A DNA stretch of 64,000 nt from Streptoalloteichus tenebrarius (GTDB lineage: Bacteria > Actinomycetota > Actinomycetes > Mycobacteriales > Pseudonocardiaceae). The stretch lies in contig NZ_JAMTCP010000002.1 in the NCBI RefSeq assembly GCF_024171885.1, forward strand, positions 186,001 to 250,000, given 5' to 3'. Of the stretch, positions 9,588 to 18,337 are shown one piece after another. Position 1 is the stretch's first letter. Each line of letters starts with the position of its first letter. The position numbers and the translations under genes are program-made. The notes beneath the pieces were generated by a model. It saw nothing but the letters and a program-made list of their open reading frames with translations. It did not search any database and had not been told where the DNA came from.

Positions 9588-9620
9588 ACTCGGCCTCGTG
9601 GCGCGGACGCGCCACCGGTG

Positions 9621-9803
9621 TCACGCGCCGTGCGTGATCTCCGCAGCGAGCTCGCGCAGCTTCGGCTCGTGCTCCCGGGCGTGGTGCCCACAGAACAACA
9701 GCTCGCCCCCGGAGGGGAGAACGGCGCGCACCCGTGCGGCGGCCCCGCAGCGGTCGCAGCGGTCAGCAGCGGTCAGCTCGGGGCGGGTGAGCGTTCCAGG
9801 CAT
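9621..9803 (-). CDS. Small zinc-ribbon-like protein (DUF7455 type)
   Basis: Sixty residues starting MPGTLTRPELTAADRCDRCG and containing LPSGGELLFCGHH. CxxC (residues 16-19) plus C38, H40 and H41 suggest a metal-binding knuckle. I recognise this as the short actinobacterial family recently numbered DUF7455, whose function is unknown. The start ATG 9803 has GGAGGGAG 6 bases upstream. It lies about 2 kb from the principal sigma factor gene. It is convergent with the ROK gene and divergent from the EamA exporter. Confidence 0.85.
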   Translation of the reverse strand: MPGTLTRPELTAADRCDRCGAAARVRAVLPSGGELLFCGHHAREHEPKLRELAAEITHGA

Positions 9804-10013
9804 CTCGATCTCCCTCCGTCCCGGCGCCGGCACCGCCGACGCCCTCATCCGGCTGCGACCCCGTTGGGTGTCCCACAGGTGGGGTTCCCGGTAATCGCTA
9901 GCTCCACTCTTGCAGACGCCGGGGCGGCCGTCAGTGTTCCCGTCCCACGTGGCGAGCCAAGTCACGTCGAAACAACTCGGATGCAGCAGTCGTCGCTGGT
10001 CAGGGAGGATCAG

Positions 10014-10943
10014 ATGATGCTCCGAACCACTCGTTCGCTCTCCGCGAAACAACTCCCGGCCCCGGTGTTGTTCCTGGTCGGTGGTTGTTCGATGTACTTC
10101 GGCGCGGGCGTCGCCGTCCGCCTTTTCGACCAGCTCACTCCGTCGGGGGTTGCCTGGCTGCGCCTGCTCGGCGCCGCCGTGGTGCTGCTGGCCTGGCGGC
10201 GGCCCGGCCGCGACGCCTGGCGGGGCCGTCGACTGGTGCTGGCCGGCGTGTTCGGACTCACCACCGCGCTGATGAACGTCGTCTTCTACGAGGCCATCGC
10301 CCGGCTGCCGCTCGGCACGGCGGTCGCGGTGGAGTTCGCCGGGCCGGTGGCGGTCGCCGCCTTCGGCACCCGCACCCGCCGCGACCTGGCCGCGTTGGCG
10401 CTGGTCGTGCTCGGCGTCGGCCTCATCGTCGACGTGCGGTGGTCGGGCAGCGCGACCGGCGTGGTGCTGGCGATCTCCGCCGCCGCGCTGTGGGCCGGGT
10501 ACATCCTGGTGGGCAAGCGGGTGGCCACCGGAGGGAATGGGCTGGACGACCTCGCGGTGGGCTTCGCCGTGGCCACCGTCCTGCTCAGCCCGCTCGCCTG
10601 GGGGACGGGGTCGGTGTGGGGGTCGCCGTCGCTGCTCGGGCTCGCGGTCGGCGTCGGTGTGCTCTCCAGCGTCGTGCCCTACGCGATCGACCAGATCGTT
10701 CTCCGACGGGTGGGGCAGGCGCGGTTCGCGTTGTTGTTGGCCCTGCTGCCGGCGACGGCCACGCTCATGGGGCTCGTCACGCTCTGGCAGGTCCCGTCGC
10801 TGAGCGAGGCGCTCGGCATCGGCGCGGTGGTCGGGGGAGTGGCGCTGCGGAGCCGGGAGGGCACGCGGCAGGACGAGCGCGCTCCGGCGGAACCGGGCAC
10901 CGACCCGGACCCGGACCCGTCTTCCCGTTCGGCGTCTCGCTGA
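10014..10943 (+). CDS. EamA-family exporter (RhtA-like)
   Basis: 309 residues with about ten hydrophobic helices in two EamA/DMT repeats. The stretches AVAVEFAGPVAVAAFG and SSVVPYAIDQIVLRRVG are characteristic of the RhtA threonine/homoserine exporter branch, so export of amino acids or related metabolites is likely. The ribosome site AGGGAGG lies 5 bases before ATG 10014; the next codon is also ATG. The last about 30 residues are a polar, Asp/Pro-rich cytoplasmic tail. It is monocistronic, and the region downstream lacks genes. Confidence 0.88.
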   Translation: MMLRTTRSLSAKQLPAPVLFLVGGCSMYFGAGVAVRLFDQLTPSGVAWLRLLGAAVVLLAWRRPGRDAWRGRRLVLAGVFGLTTALMNVVFYEAIARLPLGTAVAVEFAGPVAVAAFGTRTRRDLAALALVVLGVGLIVDVRWSGSATGVVLAISAAALWAGYILVGKRVATGGNGLDDLAVGFAVATVLLSPLAWGTGSVWGSPSLLGLAVGVGVLSSVVPYAIDQIVLRRVGQARFALLLALLPATATLMGLVTLWQVPSLSEALGIGAVVGGVALRSREGTRQDERAPAEPGTDPDPDPSSRSASR

Positions 10944-11050
10944 CCCGCTCTCGACCCCGGACGCGCGCCCGCCAGCGCCATCGGGCTGGTTCCTGGCGGG
11001 CCGCCACGGCCCCGAGACCCCGGGTGCCCCTTCGAACGTTCCCCCCAGGT

Positions 11051-11159
11051 CAGCCCCCACCCGCCCTGGGGGGCGAGCCCTGCTCCAGCCTACCGGCGAA
11101 CACCCCGCACCCGAGGGTCACGCCAGTCCGCTGTGGACAACTCCGTCGCCTGTGGACAA
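11051..11159 (-). repeat. 109-bp dispersed element, copy A
   Basis: Read on the minus strand: a 9-mer TTGTCCACA (11151-11159), a second (11132-11140) with starts 19 bp apart, a 34-bp variable gap, then a 47-bp core (11051-11097) that contains TAGGCTGGAGC and GGGCTCGCCCCCC and ends in GGGTGGGGGCTG. The 9-mers equal the actinobacterial DnaA-box consensus. TAGGCT could act as a -10 hexamer, which would make the GC-rich part a transcript start. Copies B, C and D align without gaps. Confidence 0.85.
11126..11138. repeat. 13-bp dyad GTCC-N5-GGAC, first of 12 sites
   Basis: Sites with GTCC, five bases of form NNTGT or ACANN, then GGAC begin at 11126, 21425, 24593, 29244, 30408, 33234, 39429, 47436, 48166, 53298, 53394 and 54425. 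Seven are inside genes, five between genes. Looser matches begin at 25977, 27113 and 29258. Inside genes the plus or minus strand reads mostly TCC-NNT-GTG-GAC, using T-ending codons that are otherwise rare here. Function unknown. Confidence 0.8.
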
Positions 11160-11337
11160 ACCCATCGCCCGACAGGAGGACAGGCTTGACACCACCCCGA
11201 ACATCAGCCCCAGAACATCCCGCCCTGCCGCGGAAAGACACCGGCCCCGACACCGGGCGGGCGGAAGGCGCCGCCTCCGACACCGGGTGGACACGAGCCC
11301 CACCCCTCGCCGGACCGGGATCACCATCACCCGAGGA

Positions 11338-11446
11338 CAGCCCCCACCCGCCCTGGGGGGCGAGCCCCGCTCCAGCCTACCGGCCGGCCACTCGCCGTCA
11401 CAGTGGAGAACACCGCGCTGTGGAGAACACGGAGGGATGTGGACAA
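11338..11446 (-). repeat. 109-bp dispersed element, copy B
   Basis: Same orientation as copy A. The core 11338-11384 differs from that of A at one of 47 positions. The 9-mers are TTGTCCACA (11438-11446) and a decayed TTCTCCACA (11419-11427), again with starts 19 bp apart and 34 bp from the core. The gap sequence differs from copy A although its length is identical. Confidence 0.8.
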
Positions 11447-11813
11447 CTGAATGATCGCGCCGGAAGCGCTGATCCTTCAGGAGTGATCCCGACCCCGCTC
11501 ATGCCCCAACAGAGATCCGACGAAAGCGGTAGCGCACCGAGAAAAGTGAATGCTCTTGGCGACGCCCGCCATTTCCGCGCCCCTGTCCTTGTTCCGCGCC
11601 GCGCGAACAAGACCACGGGGGAGTGAACTGCCGAAGATCGGCCGTGAGCTACCGCACGTGACGGGCGTCGGCGAGAGAACAACTCCGTCGGGGGATCGAC
11701 AACACCGCCTCCCCTTCCAGAGCCGCCCACCGAGTCACCCAGCGTCACTCGCGCCGGGCTGCACGAACCACGGGGAACGGCGACGCGGAAGACCACGGTG
11801 CGGGAAACGACGA

Positions 11814-11850
11814 CGGCCCCGTCGGCCCGAGGATCGGGCCGACGGGGCCG
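11814..11850. terminator. Terminator of the principal sigma factor gene
   Basis: Perfect 17-bp arms 11814-11830 and 11834-11850 around a 3-base loop, 60 bases beyond the sigA stop on its strand. Confidence 0.85.
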
Positions 11851-11910
11851 TCGGGCGAAACCACTGTGCCGCCCGGACTCCCGTCGGGCTGTCGCCCGCC
11901 GGCGGCGCGG

Positions 11911-13299
11911 TCAGTCCAGGTAGTCCCGGAGCACCTGCGACCGCGACGGGTGGCGCAGCTTCGACATCGTCTTGGACTCGATCTGCCGGATCCGCTCCCG
12001 GGTCACGCCGTAGACCTGGCCGATCTCGTCCAGCGTCCTCGGCTGGCCGTCGGTGAGGCCGAACCGCAGCCGGACCACGCCGGCCTCCCGCTCCGACAGC
12101 GTCGCCAGCACCGACTGCAACTGGTCCTGGAGCAGCGTGAACGACACCGCGTCGACGGCCACGACCGCCTCGGAGTCCTCGATGAAGTCGCCGAGCTGGC
12201 TGTCGCCCTCGTCGCCGATCGTCTGGTCCAGCGAGATGGGCTCCCTGGCGTACTGCTGGATCTCCAGCACCTTCTCCGGGGTGATGTCCATCTCCTTGGC
12301 CAGCTCCTCCGGGGTGGGCTCGCGGCCCAGGTCCTGGAGCAGCTCGCGCTGGATCCTGCCGAGCTTGTTGATCACCTCGACCATGTGCACCGGGATCCGG
12401 ATGGTGCGCGCCTGGTCGGCCATGGCCCTGGTGATGGCCTGGCGGATCCACCAGGTGGCGTAGGTGGAGAACTTGTAGCCCTTGGTGTAGTCGAACTTCT
12501 CGACCGCGCGGATCAGGCCGAGGTTGCCCTCCTGGATCAGGTCCAGGAACGCCATGCCGCGGCCGGTGTAGCGCTTGGCGAGGCTGACCACGAGCCGGAG
12601 GTTGGCCTCCAGCAGGTGGTTCTTGGCCCGCTCGCCGTCCCGCACGATCCACCGCAGGTCGCGGCGAAGCTGCGGGGAGAGCTTCTCGCTCTCCTCCTCG
12701 GCCCGGCGCAGCCGCTCCGCCGCGTACAGGCCGGCCTCGATCCGCTTGGCGAGCTCGACCTCCTCCTCGGCGTTGAGCAGCGCGACCTTGCCGATCTGCT
12801 TGAGGTAGGCGCGGACCGAGTCGGCGGAGGCGGTGAGCTCGGCGTCCTTGCGGGCCTGGCGCAGCGCCTCGGACTCCTCCTCGTCCCAGACGAAGTCGCC
12901 CTCGGCCTTCTCCTCCTCCTCCGCGGCGGCCGGCTCGTCGGCGAGGTCGGCCTCCAGGTCGCTGAGGTCGACCTCCTCCAGCTCGACCGACTCGTCGAGC
13001 TCGGGGTCGCCCTTGCCCTTCTTGCCGCCCTTGGCGGCGGTGGCCTTGCCGCCCTTCTTGGCGGCGGTCGCCCTGGTGGTCTTGGTCGCGGTCCGCCCGG
13101 CAGCCGCCTTCTTCGCAGTGCCCTTGGCGCCGGTCGACCTCGCCGACGGGGCGGCAGTCTTCCTGGTCGAGGTGGTCTTCGGGGTCTCCTCGACGTCGGC
13201 CGGGGCGGCCGTCTTCCTGCTCGAAGCGGCCCTGGCCGACGTGGCGCCGCCCGTGGTGGCGGCGCTGGAGCGTCGGGTTGCGGTTTCTGCGGCTGCCAC
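11911..13299 (-). CDS. sigA: Principal RNA polymerase sigma factor
   Basis: The 462-residue group 1 sigma-70 factor (SigA/HrdB/RpoD) directs housekeeping transcription. From [14 protein letters not shown]-like sequence onward it is nearly identical to mycobacterial SigA: region 1.2 ([18 protein letters not shown]), region 2 with the -10 contact helix ([18 protein letters not shown]), region 3 and region 4 ([20 protein letters not shown]), ending QVLRDYLD. The N-terminal 130 residues are an Ala/Lys/Thr-rich basic tract followed by an acidic stretch, as in other actinobacteria. GTG 13299 is chosen because it follows AAAGGG and gives [10 protein letters not shown]; an in-frame ATG at 13422 lies in the promoter. 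The order with ppgK, suhB, cei and dut downstream on the map is conserved in mycobacteria. Confidence 0.97.
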   Translation of the reverse strand: MAAAETATRRSSAATTGGATSARAASSRKTAAPADVEETPKTTSTRKTAAPSARSTGAKGTAKKAAAGRTATKTTRATAAKKGGKATAAKGGKKGKGDPELDESVELEEVDLSDLEADLADEPAAAEEEEKAEGDFVWDEEESEALRQARKDAELTASADSVRAYLKQIGKVALLNAEEEVELAKRIEAGLYAAERLRRAEEESEKLSPQLRRDLRWIVRDGERAKNHLLEANLRLVVSLAKRYTGRGMAFLDLIQEGNLGLIRAVEKFDYTKGYKFSTYATWWIRQAITRAMADQARTIRIPVHMVEVINKLGRIQRELLQDLGREPTPEELAKEMDITPEKVLEIQQYAREPISLDQTIGDEGDSQLGDFIEDSEAVVAVDAVSFTLLQDQLQSVLATLSEREAGVVRLRFGLTDGQPRTLDEIGQVYGVTRERIRQIESKTMSKLRHPSRSQVLRDYLD

Positions 13300-13420
13300 G
13301 TACGCCCTTTCGCGACGGTCGACTGGTGGATCGACTGCTTCCTGGGCGGGCCGGAGGGCGCGAAACCTCGGCCGCCAGCGGTCGGGGGGAGATCCGTGAT
13401 CCGTCGTCACGGACCGTTCC

Positions 13421-13426
13421 ATTGTA
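13421..13426 (-). promoter_or_regulatory. -10 hexamer of the sigA promoter
   Basis: The minus strand reads CGTTACAATGG; TACAAT is a near-perfect housekeeping -10. It would start a transcript near 13414 with a leader of about 115 bases before GTG 13299. A matching -35 is not evident. Confidence 0.55.
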
Positions 13427-13529
13427 ACGACGTCGGCTGGCCGGGGGTGCGCCGCGAGCCGGCCTGTTCGCCGGCCCGGCGGCGTCCTCCCTCGTCAGAG
13501 CCGGTTCCGCCGGCCACCGGGTCCGCTGA

Positions 13530-14291
13530 TCAGAGCAACACCCCTGCCGAGGAGGCGGTCGCGGCGCCCACGATCCCGGCGTCGTTCTTCAGCGTCGCGG
13601 GCACGACCTCGGTGCGCACGTCGAGCAGCGGCAACCACTTGTGGGCCTTCTTGCTCACCCCGCCGCCGGCGATGATCAGGTCCGGCCAGATCAGGTCCTC
13701 CAGCGCCCTGACGTACCGGCTCACCCTGGCGGTCCACTCCTCCCACGACAGGTCGAGTTCGTCCTTGACCGAGGCGGCGGCCCTGGTCTCGGCGTCGTGG
13801 CCGTCGACCTCCAGGTGGCCGAACTCGGTGTTGGGCACCAGCCTGCCGTCCAGGAACACCGAGGTCCCGATGCCGGTGCCGAAGGTCAGCAGCACGACGG
13901 TGCCCTCGCGCCCCGCGCCCGCGCCGAACCGCATCTCGGCCATGCCGGCGGCGTCGGCGTCGTTGAACACCGCCACCTCCTCCGGCCGGCGGCCCAGCCG
14001 CTGGGCGAACAACGCGGCGGCGTCGGTGCCGATCCACGCCTTGTCCACGTTCGCGGCCGTGTGGGCCACGCCCCGCTTGACCACGCAGGGCAGGGTCACG
14101 CCCAGCGGGCCGTCCCAGCCGAACTTCTCCACGATCTCGGCCACCACGTCGGCGACGGCCTCGGGCGTCGACGGTTGGGGGGTGGGGATGCGCAGCCGCT
14201 CCCCCTCCAGTGCGCCAGCCTCGACGTCGACGACGCAGCCCTTGATCCCGGACCCGCCGATGTCGACCCCGAACCCGCGGGTAGTGCCCAT
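13530..14291 (-). CDS. ppgK: Polyphosphate glucokinase
   Basis: 253 residues of the ROK/hexokinase fold. It phosphorylates glucose to glucose 6-phosphate with inorganic polyphosphate (or ATP). Signatures are the phosphate loop DIGGSGIKG at residues 8-16, LPCVVKRG, VFNDADAAGMAE (catalytic Asp), LTFGTGIGTS and the C-terminal IIAGGGVSKKAHK. The start is ATG 14291 with AGGAAGG 7 bases upstream. It lies between sigA (same strand) and divergent suhB, the same placement as Rv2702 in M. tuberculosis as I remember it. Confidence 0.95.
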   Translation of the reverse strand: MGTTRGFGVDIGGSGIKGCVVDVEAGALEGERLRIPTPQPSTPEAVADVVAEIVEKFGWDGPLGVTLPCVVKRGVAHTAANVDKAWIGTDAAALFAQRLGRRPEEVAVFNDADAAGMAEMRFGAGAGREGTVVLLTFGTGIGTSVFLDGRLVPNTEFGHLEVDGHDAETRAAASVKDELDLSWEEWTARVSRYVRALEDLIWPDLIIAGGGVSKKAHKWLPLLDVRTEVVPATLKNDAGIVGAATASSAGVLL

Positions 14292-14394
14292 CCCGTGGAC
14301 CTTCCTACTCGATTCAGACGACAGTTGGGCAGACCTTAGGGCATGACCGCCCACCCCAACCATCCTCGCGCCACGGGACGGACGATGTGGTCGG

Positions 14395-15222
14395 ATGGGG
14401 GGCGTGGCAACCGCAGAGCACGTGAAGGACGGGGAGGACCTGCGCGCGGTGGCGGTCCGGGTCGCCGGTGAGGCGGCCGAGCTGGTGCGCCGGGTGCGGG
14501 AGTCGGCGGTCACCGAGGTCGACACCAAGAGCAGCGAGACCGACGTGGTCACCGCCGGTGACCGGGCGGCGGAACGGTTGATCCGCCAGCGCCTGGCCGA
14601 GCTGCGTCCCGGCGAGCCCGTCCTCGGCGAGGAGGAGGGCGGCGGGGCCGGCGCGGAGGACGGCCTGTGCTGGGTCGTCGACCCGATCGACGGCACCGTG
14701 AACTACCTCTACGGCTACCCCTGGTACGCGGTCTCGGTGGCGGCCCGGCGCGAGGGGCGCTCGGTCGCGGGCGCCGTGGTCGAGCCGGTGAGCGGCCGGG
14801 TCTGGAGCGCGGCCAGGGGGCACGGGGCCTGGTGTGACGACACGCCCCTGAGGGTCTCCCCGGCCTCCCGGCTCGACCTGTCCCTGGTCGCGACCGGCTT
14901 CGCCTACGCGGCCGAGCGCCGCTCCCGCCAGGCGCGGGTGATCGACGGCCTGCTGGGCAGGGTGCGCGACATCCGCAGGAGCGGCTCGGCCGCCCTGGAC
15001 CTGTGCGCGGTGGCCGCCGGCTGGGTCGACGCCTACTTCGAGCACGGGCTCAAGCCGTGGGACTGGGCGGCCGGCGCGCTCGTCGCGGAGGAGGCGGGGG
15101 CGCTGCTGCGGCTGCCGGGCACGAGCGGCGACGACCTGGGGGACATCACTCTCGCGGCCGCTCCGGGGATCGCCGAGGACCTGCTCGCCGTGCTGCGTGA
15201 GGCCGGTGTCACCGCGGTGTGA
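14395..15222 (+). CDS. suhB: Inositol monophosphatase-family phosphatase
   Basis: 275 residues with all family motifs: TDVVTAGD, GEEEG, the metal-binding DPIDGTVNYLYG near residue 98, and WDWAAGALVAEEAG near residue 222. It hydrolyses inositol phosphates or related sugar phosphates in a Mg-dependent way; in actinobacteria this may feed phosphatidylinositol or mycothiol synthesis. ATG 14395 is taken as the start; GTG 14404 is a plausible alternative. It is convergent with cei, and a 13-bp-arm hairpin lies between them. The place next to ppgK and sigA matches mycobacterial suhB. Confidence 0.92.
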   Translation: MGGVATAEHVKDGEDLRAVAVRVAGEAAELVRRVRESAVTEVDTKSSETDVVTAGDRAAERLIRQRLAELRPGEPVLGEEEGGGAGAEDGLCWVVDPIDGTVNYLYGYPWYAVSVAARREGRSVAGAVVEPVSGRVWSAARGHGAWCDDTPLRVSPASRLDLSLVATGFAYAAERRSRQARVIDGLLGRVRDIRRSGSAALDLCAVAAGWVDAYFEHGLKPWDWAAGALVAEEAGALLRLPGTSGDDLGDITLAAAPGIAEDLLAVLREAGVTAV

Positions 15223-15252
15223 CCCGTTCTCGGGCTGGTCGGGACCTCTCAT

Positions 15253-15297
15253 GACGACGGGCGTGTGGTGCGCGCCGCACTGGTCACGCCCGTCGTC
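15253..15297. terminator. Hairpin between convergent suhB and cei
   Basis: Arms GACGACGGGCGTG (15253-15265) and CACGCCCGTCGTC (15285-15297) pair perfectly around a 19-base loop. A Gly/Arg-codon-like repetitive stretch (gccgccag units, 15325-15380) follows with no gene. Confidence 0.7.
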
Positions 15298-15460
15298 TGG
15301 CCCGCCAGGACCCAGGAGCGGCCCGTCGTGCATCGGGCCGCCAGAAGCCGTCAGGAAGCCGCCAGCCGTCAGCCGCCAGAAGAGAGATCGACCACAGATG
15401 GCGACGCGCGGCGGGCCTTTCCGGACGTCGGGTCGGGCTGTCAGCGGTGGACCCGGGCTG

Positions 15461-16159
15461 TCAGCAGTGGACGTCGCGGGCCTCGGCCAGCAGGTTGGCC
15501 TCGATCGGCGGGCGCCCCGCCTCGGCGGCCTGGCCGCCCTCCGGCGTCGGCTGCCGCTCGCCCCACGACCGCAGGTCGGCCAGGACCCGCTTGGCGGCGT
15601 GGTTGGGCTTGATGTCCCCGAACTTGCTGCCCAGCGCCAGGTCGACCGTCGCGTCCTGCCGCTCGTCCCGCACGAGCTGGGCGCACGGCACGAGCAGGCT
15701 CAACGTGCGCGCGGCCCCCGCCCCGTTGGGGCCGAAGCGGATCTGCCCGTGGCAGTGCATGTCGAAGTTCGGGTAGACCGGGTCGTTGCCCGGCTCGGCC
15801 GCCTTGTTGACGCCGGCCGCGTACAGCTCCTCGGCGACCAGGCTCGCCTGGTTGCGCTGGCCGTTGGCGTTGAGCACCCGCACCTGCACCCTGCTGGGCA
15901 CGGCGGGGTCGGTGCGGTCCAGCGAGTCGCGGCCCAGCACCTGGCCGGCCTTCGGGGGAGCCTGGCCCTCGGGCGCGGTGGAGGGCGGCGTCGGCGGGTT
16001 GCAGTTCGTCGCCGCGTCGATGTCGGACGTGCTCCGGAACACCTTCGTCCAGACGAAGACCGACAGCACCCCGAGCACCACGAGCATGATCACGGCCGGT
16101 AGCGGCCGGCGCCGCCGGTAACGTGGGATCTTGTTGCCCAGCGCGCTCGCGGCAGACAC
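15461..16159 (-). CDS. cei: Envelope integrity protein Cei, LytR_C domain
   Basis: 232 residues. A short basic N-terminus is followed by one membrane helix (about residues 21-40, PAVIMLVVLGVLSVFVWTK) and an extracytoplasmic LytR_C domain with QVRVLNANGQ near residue 92. The family member Rv2700 (Cei) in M. tuberculosis supports envelope integrity, and the gene order here is the same. The extracytoplasmic part has Cys residues near 53, 136, 160 and at the C-terminus, possibly forming disulfides. The start is GTG 16159 after GGGAGGAC. The function is inferred from synteny and domain. Confidence 0.88.
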   Translation of the reverse strand: MSAASALGNKIPRYRRRRPLPAVIMLVVLGVLSVFVWTKVFRSTSDIDAATNCNPPTPPSTAPEGQAPPKAGQVLGRDSLDRTDPAVPSRVQVRVLNANGQRNQASLVAEELYAAGVNKAAEPGNDPVYPNFDMHCHGQIRFGPNGAGAARTLSLLVPCAQLVRDERQDATVDLALGSKFGDIKPNHAAKRVLADLRSWGERQPTPEGGQAAEAGRPPIEANLLAEARDVHC

Positions 16160-16620
16160 GTCCTCCCGTCCTCCCTGGCCTGCGCCCCTCGTGCCCAGTG
16201 GACCCCGTGCTGATCAGCCTAATCCGTGCGGTGCGACCGCGCGCGGGCGTGTCCGCCCCCGCGTGCCACCCGGTCGTAGCGCTCGGGAGTTGATCAGTAG
16301 CGCTGTGTCACGACTGCTGCATCGCACCATGTCGACAACGCCATGACAAGACGCGGACCCGGTGGTGGCGGTTGCGTGGCGCCCCTGTCGCTGTGCGCAA
16401 CCCACCACAAACGAGTGACCGGGTGAGTGGGGGGTTGCGCGGTGGGCTACCCTCTCGGCGCTCTGGGACTCCGGTGACGGGTTGCGAATCGATTCCGCAA
16501 GGCGTTGGGGCCAGGGGGAGAACCGAGACCTCCGTCACTACGACGGCGGGCACAAACTCGCGCGCTGGGACGTTGTCCAGCGGCACGAACCACAGTCATT
16601 GACCGCAGGGGTGAATCACG
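16160..16620. other. Divergent intergenic region cei / DUF4193
   Basis: This 460-bp gap carries no gene I can support. A dyad, TTGCG AATCGATTC CGCAA, lies at 16482-16500, 121 bases before the DUF4193 start. It might be an operator. TACCCT at 16448-16453 could be a -10 for the plus strand. Both are tentative. Confidence 0.4.
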
Positions 16621-16920
16621 ATGGCCACCGACTACGACGCTCCGCGCCGCAGCCAGGAGGAGGAGCTGGCTGAGGACTCGTTGGAGGAGCTCAAGGCGCG
16701 GCGCAACGAGACGCAGTCCGGTGTGGTCGACGTCGACACCGACGCGCCGGACGAGAACTTCGAACTGCCGGGCGCGGACCTGTCGGGTGAGGAGCTCACC
16801 GTCAAGGTGCTCCCGAAGCAGGACGACGAGTTCACCTGCTCGCGCTGCTTCCTGGTGCACCACCGGAGCCGGCTCGCCGAGGAGCGCAACGGGCAGATGA
16901 TCTGCCGCGACTGCGCCTGA
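16621..16920 (+). CDS. DUF4193 family protein
   Basis: 99 residues, an actinobacterial family of unknown function. The acidic N-terminal half (EEELAEDSLEELKARRNE, then FELPGADLSGEELTVKVLP) precedes a C-terminal zinc-ribbon-like motif: FTCSRCFLVHHRSRL ... ICRDC, i.e. two CxxC pairs. Mycobacterial orthologues (Rv2699c) sit in the same place. The acidic N-terminus plus zinc site suggests a partner of RNA polymerase or ribosomes, but that is only inference. The start ATG 16621 follows a weak GCAGGGGTGA site. Confidence 0.9.
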   Translation: MATDYDAPRRSQEEELAEDSLEELKARRNETQSGVVDVDTDAPDENFELPGADLSGEELTVKVLPKQDDEFTCSRCFLVHHRSRLAEERNGQMICRDCA

Positions 16921-17093
16921 TCCTCCTCGTCCCGTCCGGGTCCGCCCGCCGCGCGGCGGTTCGTCCGCCGCGGGGAACGGCGCACAGCGGGGACGTCACG
17001 TGATGTCACCGCCTCGGCGGTCTCGTCGTCGCCACGTTCCCGGACGGCCCGACCGGTTCCGGCCGTCGCCGGCTCCCGGGAAGGACGACCACA

Positions 17094-17134
17094 CGGCGCG
17101 GGGCGCCTGCCACCACGGCAGGCGCCCCGCGCCG
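17094..17134. terminator. Long hairpin terminator
   Basis: Arms 17094-17111 and 17117-17134 (18 bp, perfect) around a 5-base loop lie within the 350-bp gap between the convergent DUF4193 and DUF3093 genes. No gene is seen in the rest of that gap. Confidence 0.85.
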
Positions 17135-17270
17135 TTTCCGTTCGTCTCCCGGCGTCCGCCGCCGGCGCGCCCGCGCGTTCTGGTCTGACGTCGCGCCGCC
17201 ACGACGGCCGGCCGCTCGCCGCCGCCGCGCGACGCTCTCCCGCGTGTCCCGCCACACCGCATGACGGGCG

Positions 17271-17753
17271 TCAGGCCGGGCGCTCCTCGCGCAGGATCGC
17301 GGCCAACCGCTCGGGATCACGCACGCTGAAGATCCAGTAGGGCGTGGGGTCGTCGGGGTCGGTCAGGTGCACCCGCAGCAGCGGCCCCACCCAGCCCCGG
17401 TGCGTCAGGAACGCGGCCGGGTCCAGCTCAGGGCCCAGCGCCCTGCGCTTCTGGTCGGCCGGCACGATCTCGACGTCGCCGACGAACCTCAGCGGCAGGT
17501 GGGCCTCGCCCACCCACAGCTCGTCGTCGACCACCCGCACCCGGACCCGCCCCATCCACCACAGCCAGGCCAGCACCAGGCCGATCGTGACCACGTAGGG
17601 CAGCCACGAGCGGACGCCGGGGTAGCCGCGGTGCACGGTCGCCGCCATGATCGCCGCGCCCAGCAGGGGCAGCGGGTACCACGTCAGGGGGACCGTGAGC
17701 CGCTGCTCGAACCGGACCTTCCCGTCGGGCCGCCGCCCCGGTCGCTCGCTCAC
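17271..17753 (-). CDS. DUF3093 membrane protein
   Basis: 160 residues: two close hydrophobic helices ([17 protein letters not shown] and [16 protein letters not shown]) followed by a soluble C-terminal domain with [14 protein letters not shown]. This matches the actinobacterial DUF3093 family, encoded beside dut in mycobacteria (Rv2698). The start is GTG 17753. The gene is divergent from dut; the 72-bp gap must hold both promoters. Function unknown. Confidence 0.88.
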   Translation of the reverse strand: MSERPGRRPDGKVRFEQRLTVPLTWYPLPLLGAAIMAATVHRGYPGVRSWLPYVVTIGLVLAWLWWMGRVRVRVVDDELWVGEAHLPLRFVGDVEIVPADQKRRALGPELDPAAFLTHRGWVGPLLRVHLTDPDDPTPYWIFSVRDPERLAAILREERPA

Positions 17754-17812
17754 CTCGCCGGCACCTCCGCGCGCCGCCGCCGCACCTACGTCCTGGGTCA
17801 CGGCGCCAGGGT

Positions 17813-17818
17813 AGTCTC
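17813..17818 (+). promoter_or_regulatory. -10 hexamer for leaderless dut
   Basis: TAGTCT ends 7 bases before GTG 17826, placing the transcription start at or next to the start codon. There is no ribosome site before this GTG, which supports a leaderless mRNA. Confidence 0.5.
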
Positions 17819-17825
17819 GCGCCTC

Positions 17826-18332
17826 GTGTCCGACGCTTCCCCGTCCCGGGTCGAGGTCCTGCTGACCCGGCTCGACCCCGAGGTCCCGGTGCCGGCCTAC
17901 GCCCGTCCCGGGGACGCGGGCGCCGACCTGGTGACCACCAGCGACCTCGTGCTGCCGCCCGGCGAGCGCGCCGTGGTCGGCACCGGGATCGCCATCGCCC
18001 TGCCGACGGGGTACGCCGCCTTCGTCCACCCCCGATCGGGGCTCGCCGCGCGCGTCGGGCTCAGCGTGGTCAACACGCCGGGCACCATCGACGCCGGCTA
18101 CCGGGGGGAGATCAGGATCTGCCTGGTCAACCACGACCTCCGCGAGCCGGTCGTCCTGCACCGCGGCGACCGGATCGCGCAGCTCGTCGTGCAACGGGTC
18201 GAACAGGCGCGCTTCCTGGAGGTCGCGGAGCTGCCAGACTCGGCCAGGGGAGCCGGCGGATACGGCTCCACCGGCGGGCACGCGGTGCTGGGGCCGGCGG
18301 CGGAGGCCGCCGGCGGAGCGACGGAGGGCTAG
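17826..18332 (+). CDS. dut: Deoxyuridine 5'-triphosphate nucleotidohydrolase
   Basis: 168 residues. It converts dUTP to dUMP, keeping uracil out of DNA and feeding thymidylate synthesis. All five trimeric dUTPase motifs are present: [36 protein letters not shown] (catalytic Asp), GDRIAQLVV and the C-terminal [12 protein letters not shown] loop. The GTG start is probably leaderless. DUF3710 follows 5 bases downstream, a conserved actinobacterial pair. Confidence 0.97.
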   Translation: MSDASPSRVEVLLTRLDPEVPVPAYARPGDAGADLVTTSDLVLPPGERAVVGTGIAIALPTGYAAFVHPRSGLAARVGLSVVNTPGTIDAGYRGEIRICLVNHDLREPVVLHRGDRIAQLVVQRVEQARFLEVAELPDSARGAGGYGSTGGHAVLGPAAEAAGGATEG

Positions 18333-18337
18333 AGGGC

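Larger units (their letters stand above)
10944..11910. other. Gene-free stretch holding two copies of a 109-bp element
   Basis: Between the EamA gene and the convergent end of the sigma factor gene no credible gene is present. The stretch holds copies A and B of a repeated 109-bp element (listed separately), further TGTGGAGAA-like variants, and the sigma factor terminator at 11814-11850. Base composition drops around 11400-11650, so this could be a nucleoprotein or regulatory region rather than a decayed gene (inference). Confidence 0.6.
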
